Source: an uncultured Rhodopila sp. (GTDB taxonomy: Bacteria; Pseudomonadota; Alphaproteobacteria; Acetobacterales; Acetobacteraceae). Taken from it: a DNA stretch of 64,000 nt. Position numbers and translations under genes: made by a program. The stretch is taken from NCBI RefSeq assembly GCF_903944925.1, contig NZ_CAJATU010000199.1:124001-188000 (forward strand), in the 5' to 3' direction. Numbering within the stretch: position 1 is the first letter of the stretch; each line of letters opens with the position of its first letter. Shown here piece after piece: positions 25,858 to 34,963 of the stretch. A model generated the notes under the pieces. It saw only the letters and a list, made by a program, of their open reading frames with translations, did no database searches and was not told where the DNA came from.

Positions 25858-27864
25858 ATGGCACAATCCCGGACCCTGCGGCGTCTGGCCTTTATCGGCA
25901 TCCCGATCGCCGTGTTCATCGTCCTGGCGGCGATCTGGAACTGGGACTGGTTCATCCCGCTCGTGCAATCCAAGGCCTCCGCCGCGCTCGGGCGGCCGGT
26001 AACCATCGGCCATCTGCATGTCCGTCTGCGTCGCCACATCGAGGTCGTCGCCGATGACGTGGTGGTGGCCAATCCACCGGACTGGCCGAGCGGCGACCCG
26101 CCTTTCGTTTCCATCGGCAGCCTGACGATCCGGGCCGAGGTGCTGCCGTATCTCGAGGGCCGTGGGCTGATCCTGCCGCTCATCGGCATCGATAAACCCC
26201 GGGTCTATGCCGCCGAAACCCGCGACGGCGCGGCCAATTTCCGCCTCGCCACCGGCCGCGGAGGCAGCGGCGGCCCAACGCTGAAAATCGGCGACCTGCG
26301 CATCGACGATGGCGACGCCAGGGTCTTGCTGCCGAAGCTGAAGACCGATTTCGACGCCCGGGTCGCGACGCACGGCCAAGGCGAGGACGCGAAGATTGTC
26401 GTCGATGCCAAGGGCACCTACGCGGCACAGCCGATAACCGCGCGCCTGGTTGGCGGCGCGCTGTTGTCGCTGCGGGATCAACAGCACCCCTGGCCGATAG
26501 ACCTGGAACTGGCGAACGGGCCGACCAAGGTGGCGTTGAACGGCACGCTGGAAGATCCGCTGGCGTTTGAAGGCGCCAACGTTCGCCTGCGGTTCAGCGG
26601 TCCCGACATGGGCCTGCTGGAACCGCTGGTTGGCTTCCCGATCCCGAAGACCCCGGCCTACCAGATCGCCGGTAAGCTCAATCTCGAGGGGTTGCAGAAC
26701 ATCCGCTTCGATGACTTCCAGGGCCGCCTCGGCAATTCGGACATCGCCGGCTCGATCCTCGAGCGGCCGAGCGGCACTGAGGTCAACGGCAAGGATCGGC
26801 CGGAGGTCACGCTCAATCTGCGGTCGAATCGGCTGGACCTGACCGACCTGAACGGCTTTATCGGGGGCACTCCGGGCCGCGCGACGACCGCGAACGCCAC
26901 GCCGCAGCAGCGGGAGGCGGCCGCGAAGGCGAGGGCCAGCGACAAGCTATTGCCGGATACACCGATAAGCGTGCCGCGGCTGAACTGGGCCGATATTCAC
27001 CTGAAGTATCATGGCGCCCACATCGAAGGCCGCGACATGCCGCTGGATGACGTGACGGTCGCGCTTGACGTCGTCAACGGCCGCATCGCTGTCCATCCGG
27101 TGACCTTCGGCATCGGCAAGGGGCGGCTGGTGAGCAACATCGACCTGACCCCGACCTCCGGGAAGACCCTGCACGCCCGAGCCGACTTGCGGATGCAGAA
27201 CCTGGACGTGTCGCGGATGATGGCGGCGACGCACACGTTCCAGGGCGCCGGATCGGTGAGCGGTGTCGGTGCGATCGACTCCACCGGCGACTCGCTCGCC
27301 TCCTTGGTCGGCAATGGCAATGGGCAGATCAAGATGGCGATGGCGGGCGGCAACCTGTCCGCCGTGCTGGTTGACCTGACCGGGCTGCACTTCGGCAAGG
27401 CACTGCTCTCGGCGCTGGGGGTTCCGGAACAAACGCCGGTGCAATGCTTCGTCGGCGATCTCGGGTTGAAGCGCGGCGTGCTGGATTTCAACGCGATGAC
27501 GCTGGATACCGGCGAGGCGATCACCAATGTGGATGGCGATATCGACCTGGGCAAGGAGACGATCGACCTGGCGTTGAAGACCGACTCCAAGCACTTCACC
27601 GTCGGGTCGCTGCCGACGCGGATAAACATCGGCGGCACGTTCAAGGACCCGTCGATCCGGCCGGGTGCCGAGGTCGCGGCGCGGGCGGGTGCGGCGGCCG
27701 GCCTGGCCGCGTTGTTCGCTCCGCTGGCGATCCTGCCGACGATCCAGTTCGGCACCTCCGATGCCGACGATGCGCGCTGCGGCGAGTTGCTGCGGCAGGC
27801 GCGGGCGAGCGCGGGCGGCAAGGCGTTGCCCACCCCGCGGCCCGCGGCATCGGCCGAGCGGTAG
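25858..27864 (+). CDS. AsmA family protein
   Basis: Inner-membrane-anchored periplasmic protein of 668 residues. One N-terminal membrane helix (LAFIGIPIAVFIVLAAIW), the AsmA opening (ALGRPVTIGHLHVRL), a long repetitive beta-rich middle and the AsmA C-terminal region (LDFNAMTLDTGEAITNVDGD, LDLGKETIDLALKTDSKHF, INIGGTFKDPSIRPG). AsmA-like proteins are proposed to bridge the envelope and move lipids or support outer membrane assembly. The ribosome-binding site is weak. It is followed by NIPSNAP and MscS-type genes on the same strand. Confidence 0.9.
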   Translation: MAQSRTLRRLAFIGIPIAVFIVLAAIWNWDWFIPLVQSKASAALGRPVTIGHLHVRLRRHIEVVADDVVVANPPDWPSGDPPFVSIGSLTIRAEVLPYLEGRGLILPLIGIDKPRVYAAETRDGAANFRLATGRGGSGGPTLKIGDLRIDDGDARVLLPKLKTDFDARVATHGQGEDAKIVVDAKGTYAAQPITARLVGGALLSLRDQQHPWPIDLELANGPTKVALNGTLEDPLAFEGANVRLRFSGPDMGLLEPLVGFPIPKTPAYQIAGKLNLEGLQNIRFDDFQGRLGNSDIAGSILERPSGTEVNGKDRPEVTLNLRSNRLDLTDLNGFIGGTPGRATTANATPQQREAAAKARASDKLLPDTPISVPRLNWADIHLKYHGAHIEGRDMPLDDVTVALDVVNGRIAVHPVTFGIGKGRLVSNIDLTPTSGKTLHARADLRMQNLDVSRMMAATHTFQGAGSVSGVGAIDSTGDSLASLVGNGNGQIKMAMAGGNLSAVLVDLTGLHFGKALLSALGVPEQTPVQCFVGDLGLKRGVLDFNAMTLDTGEAITNVDGDIDLGKETIDLALKTDSKHFTVGSLPTRINIGGTFKDPSIRPGAEVAARAGAAAGLAALFAPLAILPTIQFGTSDADDARCGELLRQARASAGGKALPTPRPAASAER

Positions 27865-27919
27865 TTGCGTCGCGCCCGAGCGCATGGCTTGCTGGCGGCA
27901 GGCTGTCGGGAGCGAAGCA

Positions 27920-28243
27920 ATGGCATTCTACGAACTGCGCCAATACAAGGTGCTGCCGGGCAAGATGGATGCCTGGGTGAGCGTGATGGAACAGGAGATC
28001 ATTCCGTTCCAGGTCTCCAAGGGCATGGTGATCACCGGCAACTTCCGCGGAGAAGCCGATGAGTCGGTTTATATCTGGCTGCGGCGGTTCGAGAGCGAGG
28101 AACAGCGAGTGGCGCTGTACCAGGCGGTTTATGAATCCGATTTCTGGAAGACCGAAATGGCGCCGCGGATCCCTGAGTATCTGGATCGCTCGGCCATCGT
28201 GGTGACCCGGATCGTGCCGACGCCGAAGTCAACGGTCCAGTAG
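27920..28243 (+). CDS. NIPSNAP family protein
   Basis: Small dimeric alpha/beta-barrel (ferredoxin-like) protein of 107 residues. FYELRQYKVLPGKMDAW at the N-terminus and VYIWLRRFESEEQR are the NIPSNAP signatures. GGGAG lies 9 bases before ATG 27920. Bacterial NIPSNAP proteins are mostly uncharacterised. It starts 55 bases after the AsmA gene. An upstream extension in the same frame overlaps AsmA and is not coding. Confidence 0.88.
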   Translation: MAFYELRQYKVLPGKMDAWVSVMEQEIIPFQVSKGMVITGNFRGEADESVYIWLRRFESEEQRVALYQAVYESDFWKTEMAPRIPEYLDRSAIVVTRIVPTPKSTVQ

Positions 28244-28347
28244 ATGCCGCTCCGGCGGCCGAAGGCATTTGGCCCCCCGGTGTCATTGCTGACCATTTCG
28301 CCTTAACCTGGCGCATCTTCTGGCGGCAAGATCAGGAAGGAGCGCCG

Positions 28348-29748
28348 ATGGCCCGGACATCCCGCCGATCGCTGATCGCACCGGCGGCGCTTGCCGGTGT
28401 CGGAGTGGCGGCGTTCCTGTTGGCGCCGCTGCTGGCCGAGCGGCTGTATCTCGCCGTCGACAGCACCGGTGCGCTGTTCCTGCACCACGCCTTCGGCATC
28501 TGGATGTGGCTGGCTTTCGCCTGGCTGGCCGCGCGGGTCTGCGACCTGCTGCTGCACCGCGTCGCGATCGTTTCGCGCGGCGGCACGCCCTACCCGGCGC
28601 TGCTTTCGGACCTGGTTCGCGCGAGCCTGTTCACTGCGGCCGGCATGACCATCCTGATGCTGGTCTTCGACAAATCCGCGACCGGCCTGATCACCGTCTC
28701 CTCGGTCATGATTGCGGTCATCGGCTTTGCCCTGCGCAACGTGATCAGCGACATTTTCTCCGGCATCGCCCTGGGGATCGATCATCCCTACGCCATCGGC
28801 GACTGGATCGAGACGGTGCAGGGCGCCGCCGGCAAGGTCTCGGAAATTACCTGGCGGACGACGCGCCTGGTTGACCGAAACGGGTTCGTCATCATCGTGC
28901 CGAACGGCCTGGTCGCCGCGCAGAGGCTGGTCAACTACGGCGCCGACGCAACCGATTACCGCACCGCCTTGCGCATCCCGCTGGACGCCGCGATGCCGGC
29001 CGCGAGGGCGAAGCGGATTCTGCTGTCCGGCGCGCTGGATGCGGGCCGTCGCTTCCCCGGCCTGGCGCCCGACGTGCTGCTGTCCGACTGCGCCGATGGC
29101 GTGGCGAGCTACCTCGTCCGCTTTCGGGTGCCTGATTTCGGTGGCGAGGCAGTCTGCCGGGACATTGTCGCGACCGCCGTCATCAATGCCCTGAACTGCG
29201 CCGGGCAGACCATCCAGCGCAGCAGTTTCGGCGCGCAACCCGCCTCGCCATGGCCGTCGCCGCGCGAGGCGCTGCTGAGCAACGTCGATCTGTTTCGCGT
29301 CTTCGATCCTCGGGAACGGGCCGAGCTTGCAGCCAAGATGCGGGCGCGGGAGGTGGAATCCGGCGAGACCGTGGTGCGCCAGGGCGATGCCGGCGACTGC
29401 CTGTATGTCCTGGCCGAGGGCATTTTGGATGTCCTGACGGAACGGCCGGGACTGCCGCCGATACGCGATCGAATCGCCCCCGGTGAGGTATTCGGCGAGA
29501 TGTCCCTGCTGACCGGACAGCAGCGCAGCGCCACCGTGACCGCTGCCCTGACCTCCCTGGTGCATGAAATTCATCGCGCCGATCTGGACCCGATCCTGCA
29601 GCGCCGGCCGGTGATCGCCGAGGGGCTCGCCGCCGTCATGGCTGAGCATCAGGCTCGTAACGAGCGGCTAAGCCGCGTGCCGGAACACGCTGCTCCGCCG
29701 ACCCGGGCCGATCTGGCGGCGCGTCTGCGGCTGTTGTTCCGGTTGTGA
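28348..29748 (+). CDS. MscS-type channel with C-terminal cyclic-nucleotide-binding domain
   Basis: Inner-membrane mechanosensitive-type channel of 466 residues. Four hydrophobic segments in residues 8-150, with the pore-helix/beta-domain signature IGFALRNVISDIFSGIALG followed by IGDWIETVQGAAGKVSEITWRTT. The C-terminal third (about 310-440) is a cyclic-nucleotide-binding domain with a phosphate-binding cassette FGEMSLLTGQQRSATV. Bacterial cyclic-nucleotide-gated channels of this build (bCNG) are ligand-gated by cAMP and respond weakly or not at all to tension. AAGGAG precedes ATG 28348. Confidence 0.93.
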   Translation: MARTSRRSLIAPAALAGVGVAAFLLAPLLAERLYLAVDSTGALFLHHAFGIWMWLAFAWLAARVCDLLLHRVAIVSRGGTPYPALLSDLVRASLFTAAGMTILMLVFDKSATGLITVSSVMIAVIGFALRNVISDIFSGIALGIDHPYAIGDWIETVQGAAGKVSEITWRTTRLVDRNGFVIIVPNGLVAAQRLVNYGADATDYRTALRIPLDAAMPAARAKRILLSGALDAGRRFPGLAPDVLLSDCADGVASYLVRFRVPDFGGEAVCRDIVATAVINALNCAGQTIQRSSFGAQPASPWPSPREALLSNVDLFRVFDPRERAELAAKMRAREVESGETVVRQGDAGDCLYVLAEGILDVLTERPGLPPIRDRIAPGEVFGEMSLLTGQQRSATVTAALTSLVHEIHRADLDPILQRRPVIAEGLAAVMAEHQARNERLSRVPEHAAPPTRADLAARLRLLFRL

Positions 29749-30221
29749 TTGAATGCGGCCGACAAGATGGCAATGGGGAGGTTCAGCACTGTATTACATA
29801 TAATCCTTCTCGGAGTTCGCGCCTTGGCGTCTCATACCCCCAAGTCTTCCCGCACCGCCGTCCGGGCGTACGCGACCGTTTGCGCGCCGAAGATCTTCGG
29901 CGCGTCCAGTTTCGGATACGCGACATACGCTCGTCGGCTTTCCTGGCCGAGGCACGCAATTGCGGTCTCCGCAAGCGCCCATGCGGCCGAAGACCAAGCG
30001 TTCGTCGACTCGATATCTGCCTGGAACCCGGATCAGGAAACCCTGTGACCGGAGTTTATCATGAGACGAGGCAATATCCGGACAATCGCCGCCGCTGGCG
30101 AAACGCTGCAATGGCTGGTGCTTTCGGGCAACCACCCGTTGCGCATCCGCCTTTGGGGCGAGTTGCAGGAGCCGCTCAACGATCCGACGGTCCGCGACCT
30201 GGGCGTGTTGACACGTCGGCG
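29749..30221. other. about 470 bases without an intact gene
   Basis: No reading frame here has recognisable protein character, although several short frames are open. Base composition is less GC-rich than in the genes around it. It may contain unrecognisable upstream remains of the outer-membrane-protein pseudogene that follows. Confidence 0.5.
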
Positions 30222-30484
30222 AGCTTTCACGGCACCGCAAATCCCGGCTTGTTGGCGACGTTTGGTATTTCACCCGAGTTCGCGTTGACGCAGCGATGGG
30301 TTCTCGCCGCCGACATCTTCAACGCCTACTCCGGCACCACGACCGTCAGCGGCTTCAGCAACACCGGCTACTTGAACATGAACGAAGCGAGCAGCACCGC
30401 CTGGGCGGTGGGGAGTTCAGCTTCGCCGACCATAACACCAGCAGTTATGTCGAACCGCAGATCGCGGTGAACACCGTCCTCTGA
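30222..30484 (+). pseudogene. C-terminal remnant of an outer membrane beta-barrel protein (MetA/phenol-degradation transporter-like)
   Basis: One frame reads TANPGLLATFGISPEFALTQ, then WVLAADIFNAYSGTTTV, and after a shift near 30405 another frame reads GGEFSFADHNTSSYVEPQIA and ends NTVL-stop. Together they look like the last strands of a porin-like protein of the putative MetA-pathway family, whose members end in a PQIAxNxxF/L strand. No start or N-terminal part is present, so it is a truncated, frameshifted relic. The family assignment is by pattern only. Confidence 0.45.
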
Positions 30485-30539
30485 GGTGGCGGCCCTCTCA
30501 CGCCACCGCAGTCGTGGATGGTGCGCGTTCGCGCACCAT
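30485..30539. repeat. two tandem hairpins, one related to the 19.7-kb repeat
   Basis: GGTGGCG/CGCCACC (30485-30491 and 30501-30507) is a perfect 7-bp hairpin. It is followed by ATGGTGCGC-GTTC-GCGCACCAT (30518-30539), a perfect 9-bp stem with a 4-base loop, set in the same CGTGGATGGT...ACCATG frame as one arm of the cloverleaf at 19672. It lies just past the 3' end of the minus-strand ABC operon and may protect or end that message. Confidence 0.65.
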
Positions 30540-30550
30540 GACGTTGGGGA

Positions 30551-31330
30551 TCACCGCCCCAGCAGGCGATCCAGTATCCGTCCCTCGATCGCCGCCGCCT
30601 CGGGGTCGCCGTGCCGCCGCGGCCGCGGCAGGTCGACGGTGACATCCATCGCCACCCGCCCCGCATCCAGCAGCAGCACCCTGTCCGCCAAGGTCACCGC
30701 CTCGGTCACGTCGTGCGTGACGACGATCGCGGTGAAGCCCTTGTCCTGCCAGACCTGCTCGATCAGCGACTGCATCTCGATCCGGGTCAGCGCATCCAGC
30801 GCCCCGAGCGGTTCGTCGAACGCCAGTATCCGCGGATGGCTCACCAGCGCCCGCGCCAGCGCGACGCGCTGCTTCTGCCCGCCGGACAGCACCGACGGCC
30901 ATTCCTTCGCCCGGTCATCCAGGCCGACCTGAGCCAGGGTCTCGATCGCCAGCCGCCGTCGGTCGTCTCCGGATTTTCGGTGCGACAGCCCGACCTCCAC
31001 GTTCGCGGCCACCCGCTGCCAGGGCAGCAGCCGAGGCTCCTGGAACATCAGCCGCACCGTATCGCGCCAGCCGGTTGCCCGGCCGTCGATTTCAACCGTG
31101 CCGCTTGTCGGCTTGTCCAGCCCGGCGACCAAGCGCAGCAGCGTGCTCTTGCCGCAGCCGCTGCGGCCGACAATGGCGACGAACTGGCCCGCCGGGATGT
31201 CCAGGTCGATCCCGTGCAGCACCTCCTGCACACCGAACGACTTGGTGATGCCGCGCAGGCTGACGGATGAACCGTCCGTACTGACGCGGAGTTCAGACTC
31301 CCTGACAGGATCAGCCAGACTCACGTTCAT
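30551..31330 (-). CDS. ssuB: sulfonate-type ABC importer ATPase
   Basis: ATP-binding subunit of 259 residues, of the nitrate/sulfonate/taurine group. Walker A is [10 protein letters not shown], the signature [15 protein letters not shown], Walker [13 protein letters not shown] and the H-loop VVTHDVTEA. It is the last gene of a seven-gene minus-strand operon and is 3 bases from its permease. Its partner proteins are the permease at 31334 and the binding protein at 32201. The symbol is by similarity to the Ssu system; the transported sulfonate is not determined. Confidence 0.88.
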   Translation of the reverse strand: MNVSLADPVRESELRVSTDGSSVSLRGITKSFGVQEVLHGIDLDIPAGQFVAIVGRSGCGKSTLLRLVAGLDKPTSGTVEIDGRATGWRDTVRLMFQEPRLLPWQRVAANVEVGLSHRKSGDDRRRLAIETLAQVGLDDRAKEWPSVLSGGQKQRVALARALVSHPRILAFDEPLGALDALTRIEMQSLIEQVWQDKGFTAIVVTHDVTEAVTLADRVLLLDAGRVAMDVTVDLPRPRRHGDPEAAAIEGRILDRLLGR

Positions 31331-31333
31331 GTC

Positions 31334-32089
31334 TCAAACATCCGCATAGACGGGGTTCCAGGCAAGGCACGTGCGCTCAAGCAGCCGGGCAATGCTGTCG
31401 GCGAGTTTGCCCAGCAGCGCATATATAAGGATGGATACGACGACCACATCGACCATCATGAACTCGCGGGCGTTCATCGCCATGAAGCCGATTCCGGACG
31501 AGGCGGAGATCGTTTCCGCGACAATCAAGGTCAGCCACATGATGCCGAGGCCGTAGCGCAGGCCGACGAAGATCGAGGGCAGCGCACCGGGGAACACGAC
31601 GCGCCAGAAGATCGCCCGCTCTGACATCCCGTACGCCCGCGCCATCTCCAGCAACTGCCGATCGACCGAGCGCACGCCATGCAGCGTGTTGACGTAGATC
31701 GGGAAGAACACGCCCAGCGCCACCAGGAACAGCTTGGCTTCCTCGCCGATGCCGAACCACAGGATCACCAGCGGGATCAGCGCCAGATGCGGGATGTTGC
31801 GCACCATCTGCAAGGTGCTGTCGGTCAGCTTCTCGCTCAGTCCGGACAGGCCGTTCAGCATGCCCAGCGCGAAGCCGATCCCGCCGCCGACGGCAAAGCC
31901 GGCGAAAGCGCGCCAGGTGCTGATTTCGATGTCGCGCAGCAACTCGCCGCTGCGCAGGACGCGCCAGAACGCCTCCGCCACGGCTGTCGGGGCCGGCATG
32001 ATCTGATCGCGCAGCACGCCGAACTGCGAGGCCGCCTGCCAGGCCAGAAGGATCACAACGGGTACGACCCACGGCAGCGCGCGCTTCAT
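31334..32089 (-). CDS. ssuC: sulfonate-type ABC importer permease
   Basis: Inner-membrane permease of 251 residues with about six helices. The EAA loop region (MARAYGMSERAIFWRVVFPG) contacts the ATPase. Its layout matches SsuC/TauC. AAAGGA lies upstream of ATG 32089. A 111-base gap separates it from the binding protein gene upstream. Confidence 0.88.
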   Translation of the reverse strand: MKRALPWVVPVVILLAWQAASQFGVLRDQIMPAPTAVAEAFWRVLRSGELLRDIEISTWRAFAGFAVGGGIGFALGMLNGLSGLSEKLTDSTLQMVRNIPHLALIPLVILWFGIGEEAKLFLVALGVFFPIYVNTLHGVRSVDRQLLEMARAYGMSERAIFWRVVFPGALPSIFVGLRYGLGIMWLTLIVAETISASSGIGFMAMNAREFMMVDVVVVSILIYALLGKLADSIARLLERTCLAWNPVYADV

Positions 32090-32200
32090 CGGGTGGTTTT
32101 CCTTTCAGGGGAGTTGCGCTTCGCTTCATCGTGCCGGCGCAGCAAGCCCTGGAGAAGGCCGCCGCTATGACGATTAGTCACCACGGTCATGCGGCCTGCC

Positions 32201-33142
32201 TCAAACGCTTGCGCGCCAAACGATGTCGGAAACCTTGACGTCCACCGGCACCAGGCCGAGCGCCCGGAACCGGTCCGCAACCTTCTGCTGGCTGGCAGTG
32301 ATCGCATCATCCATCCGCAGCACCCGGAACGGATCCTGCGCCAGCCCGCGCGACCACACGTCCGGCGCGATCCCCGTGGCCGTGCCCAGGATACCGGCAA
32401 CCTCCTCGCGATGACCTTTCGCGTACGCGCCCGCGGTGGTGAAGGCTTCAAGCACCGCCGAGGTCAGCGCGGGGTTCGCCCGCACGAACGGGCCATTGCC
32501 GAGGAAGAAGGAGTACTGCTGGCCGATCTCGGTGTTGGTCGTCAGCGTGCGCACGCCGGGCCGTGTGTTGAACAGCGAGGCATACGGCTCCCAGATGCTC
32601 CAGGCGTCGATCGAGCCGCGCTCGAACGCGGCGCCGGCATCGGCCGGACCGAGGTAGATCGGTTCGATCTCATCGTAGCGGAGGCCGGCTTTCTCCAGCA
32701 CCAGCAGGGCGAAGTGGTGTGCCGAGGACCCGCGCCCGAACGCCAGTTTCTTGCCCTTCAGGTCGGCCAGTGTGGTGATCTTCGATCCGGGTGGCAGCAG
32801 GACCGACTGCGGCGGCCCAAGCTCCGCCCCGATATACAGCAGGTCCGCGTGCGCGGCCTGGGCAAACACCGGCGGGGTGTCGCCGACGGCGCCGACATCG
32901 ATGCTGCCGACACGCATGGCTTCGAGCATCGGCGGCCCGAACTGGAACTCGATCCACTCGACCGAGTAGCCCTTCGGCCCGAGCGCCGTTTCCAGGGCCT
33001 TGATGGCCTTGGCGGACATCAGCAGGCCTTCGCCCTTCTGAAAGCCGACCTTCAGGGTCTTGGACTCAGCCGCACTCGCGTTCCGCAACGCTGGCAGCAA
33101 CGACAGGCCAGCGGCCAGGGCGTGACGCCTGCTCAAACTCAT
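32201..33142 (-). CDS. ssuA: aliphatic sulfonate-type ABC substrate-binding protein
   Basis: Periplasmic binding protein of 313 residues with a short signal peptide ending near RNASAAES and a twin-arginine-like start (LSRRHALAAG). Sequence pattern follows SsuA: VGFQKGEG, GSIDVGAVGDTPPVFAQAA, LKGKKLAFGRGSSAH, IDAWSIWEPYAS. AGAGGGA precedes ATG 33142. It lies 16 bases after the upstream ATPase gene, so both importers share a transcript. Confidence 0.88.
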   Translation of the reverse strand: MSLSRRHALAAGLSLLPALRNASAAESKTLKVGFQKGEGLLMSAKAIKALETALGPKGYSVEWIEFQFGPPMLEAMRVGSIDVGAVGDTPPVFAQAAHADLLYIGAELGPPQSVLLPPGSKITTLADLKGKKLAFGRGSSAHHFALLVLEKAGLRYDEIEPIYLGPADAGAAFERGSIDAWSIWEPYASLFNTRPGVRTLTTNTEIGQQYSFFLGNGPFVRANPALTSAVLEAFTTAGAYAKGHREEVAGILGTATGIAPDVWSRGLAQDPFRVLRMDDAITASQQKVADRFRALGLVPVDVKVSDIVWRASV

Positions 33143-33158
33143 ATGTATGGATCCCTCT

Positions 33159-33947
33159 TTACCAATCGACGTCCAGGCCCAGCAGGCCGAGGATCTCGCG
33201 CCGCAAGTCCGTCAGGCCGGCATCGCCGCGATGCCGCGGGAACGGCTGGTCGATCGTGATGTCCGCCACGATGGACGCCGGACGATCGCTCAGCACGACG
33301 ACGCGGTTCGCCATGAACAACGCCTCGTCCACGTCGTGCGTCACCAGCAGCGCGGTGAAGCCGCTGCGCTGCCAGAGCGAAACCAGCTCCTTCTGCATCG
33401 ACACGCGGGTCATCGAGTCGAGCTTGCCCAACGGCTCATCCAACAGCAACAGCTTGGGATCGTTGACCAGCGCACGGGCCAGCGAGACGCGCTGCGCCAT
33501 GCCGCCGGACAGTTGGTGCGGATAGGCGGTGGCGAAATGCGTCAGTCCGACAAGCTGCAACGCCTCATCCACACGGTGCCCCTGGCTGCGCAGCAGGCCG
33601 CGTGCCTCCAGGCCGAGCGACACGTTCGCCCGCACGGTGCGCCAAGGATATAAAGTCGGGTCCTGGAACATCACCACCCGCGACGGGTCGGGGCGGGTGA
33701 TTTCCACGCCATCCGCCTTCACCGATCCCACCGTCGGTGGCTCGAGGCCCGCGACCAGACGCAGCAGGGTTGACTTGCCGCAGCCGGAGGGTCCGAGCAG
33801 CGCCACCAGTTCGCCCGGTGCGACCTGCAGCGAAATGCGGCTCAGGACGGGAAGAAACTTCCCGTCCAGGTCGAAGCGATGGCTGACATCGCGGACGTCG
33901 ATGGCGGCGCCGGCGAGAACCGGCGCCTCCGCGAGATTGCCTACCAT
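33159..33947 (-). CDS. second sulfonate/nitrate-type ABC importer ATPase
   Basis: ATPase of 262 residues, same family as the one at 30551 but a distinct sequence. Walker [11 protein letters not shown], signature LSGGMAQRVSLARAL, Walker B LLLLDEPLGKLD, H-loop LVTHDVDEALF. Start overlaps the permease gene upstream by 7 bases. Pairs with the permease at 33941 and binding protein at 34944. Confidence 0.88.
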   Translation of the reverse strand: MVGNLAEAPVLAGAAIDVRDVSHRFDLDGKFLPVLSRISLQVAPGELVALLGPSGCGKSTLLRLVAGLEPPTVGSVKADGVEITRPDPSRVVMFQDPTLYPWRTVRANVSLGLEARGLLRSQGHRVDEALQLVGLTHFATAYPHQLSGGMAQRVSLARALVNDPKLLLLDEPLGKLDSMTRVSMQKELVSLWQRSGFTALLVTHDVDEALFMANRVVVLSDRPASIVADITIDQPFPRHRGDAGLTDLRREILGLLGLDVDW

Positions 33948-34963
33948 TGCACCAGTCCTTTTTGCCAGGCGAGCAGCCGGTCACGCAGGCGAAACAGCAC
34001 GGTGATCAAGCCCGTGCACATCAGCGCCATGACCAGCAGCGCCGCATACATGTTCGCGTAAGCCGCCCAGCCCTGGGCCCATTGCAGGTACCAGCCGAGG
34101 CCGGACTTCACGCCCATCATCTCGGCCACGACCAGCACGGAGAACGAGGAGCCAAGGCCCATGAACAACCCGACGAACACCGACGGCATGGCGGCGGGGA
34201 TGGCGACCTTGGTGATCAGGAAGCGCTGGTTGGCGCCCATGGTTCGGGCGACGTCGTAATACGCCTTGTTCACCCCGGCGACGCCGGACCAGGTCAGCAC
34301 CGTCACCGGGAAGCCGGTGGCCAGGGCGATCAGGAACTCGCTGGCGCTGTGGCTAGAGGGGAAAGCAAAGAAGGCCAGCGGCAGCCAGGCGGTGGCCGGC
34401 AGCGGGCCAATCAGCCTGAGCACCGGATGCGCCCAGTAGCCGACAGCCTTCGACCAGCCGACGGCCGCTCCGAAGATGAAGCCGACGATCGCGCCGATGG
34501 TGTAGCCCTCGGCCAGCAGCAGCACGCTGTGCCAGACGCTGTCCCACAAGCGCGGATAGTCGTCGGTGAAGACTTCCAGCAGAGCCTGCGGCGAGGCAAA
34601 GAACGGCCTGGGCAAAATGGTGTATTTCGCGGTGACCAGCTCCCACGCGGCCAGCACCACCGAGATCAGCACCAGCCAGGCGCCTTGCTCGCGCAGCTTC
34701 GAGGGCAGCGTGAAGCGGAACAGCCGCTCCGCCAGCGTGGCGACCAACAGCAGCGCGGCAATGCCGCCGGCAATCTGTGCCAGCAGGTCCGTGCGCTCGA
34801 AATCGTCGATATCGGGCAGCATCTGTATGACGACAGCGGCCAGGGCCCAGGTCGCCGCGGCTGCGAGGCCGACGTGCCAGAACCCTGCACGCACATCCTC
34901 TACCGGCGGGAAGTCGGCATACGAGCGGTCGGCCTCGACCGAACTAGCTGAGGACATCGGCAT
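33941..34963 (-). CDS. second ABC importer permease with extra N-terminal helices
   Basis: Permease of 340 residues, about 80 longer than the typical SsuC type. The extra N-terminus holds two more hydrophobic segments (HVGLAAAATWALAAVVI, AGGIAALLLVATLAERLF). The core has the coupling loop VARTMGANQRFLITKVAIPA. Overlaps its binding protein gene by 20 bases upstream and the ATPase gene by 7 bases downstream, a tightly coupled set. Confidence 0.86.
   Translation of the reverse strand: MPMSSASSVEADRSYADFPPVEDVRAGFWHVGLAAAATWALAAVVIQMLPDIDDFERTDLLAQIAGGIAALLLVATLAERLFRFTLPSKLREQGAWLVLISVVLAAWELVTAKYTILPRPFFASPQALLEVFTDDYPRLWDSVWHSVLLLAEGYTIGAIVGFIFGAAVGWSKAVGYWAHPVLRLIGPLPATAWLPLAFFAFPSSHSASEFLIALATGFPVTVLTWSGVAGVNKAYYDVARTMGANQRFLITKVAIPAAMPSVFVGLFMGLGSSFSVLVVAEMMGVKSGLGWYLQWAQGWAAYANMYAALLVMALMCTGLITVLFRLRDRLLAWQKGLVQW

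Noticed and set aside
29749-30048. 99-codon frame after the MscS-type gene
   Set aside because: Low-complexity composition typical of chance frames; no start signal and no family features.
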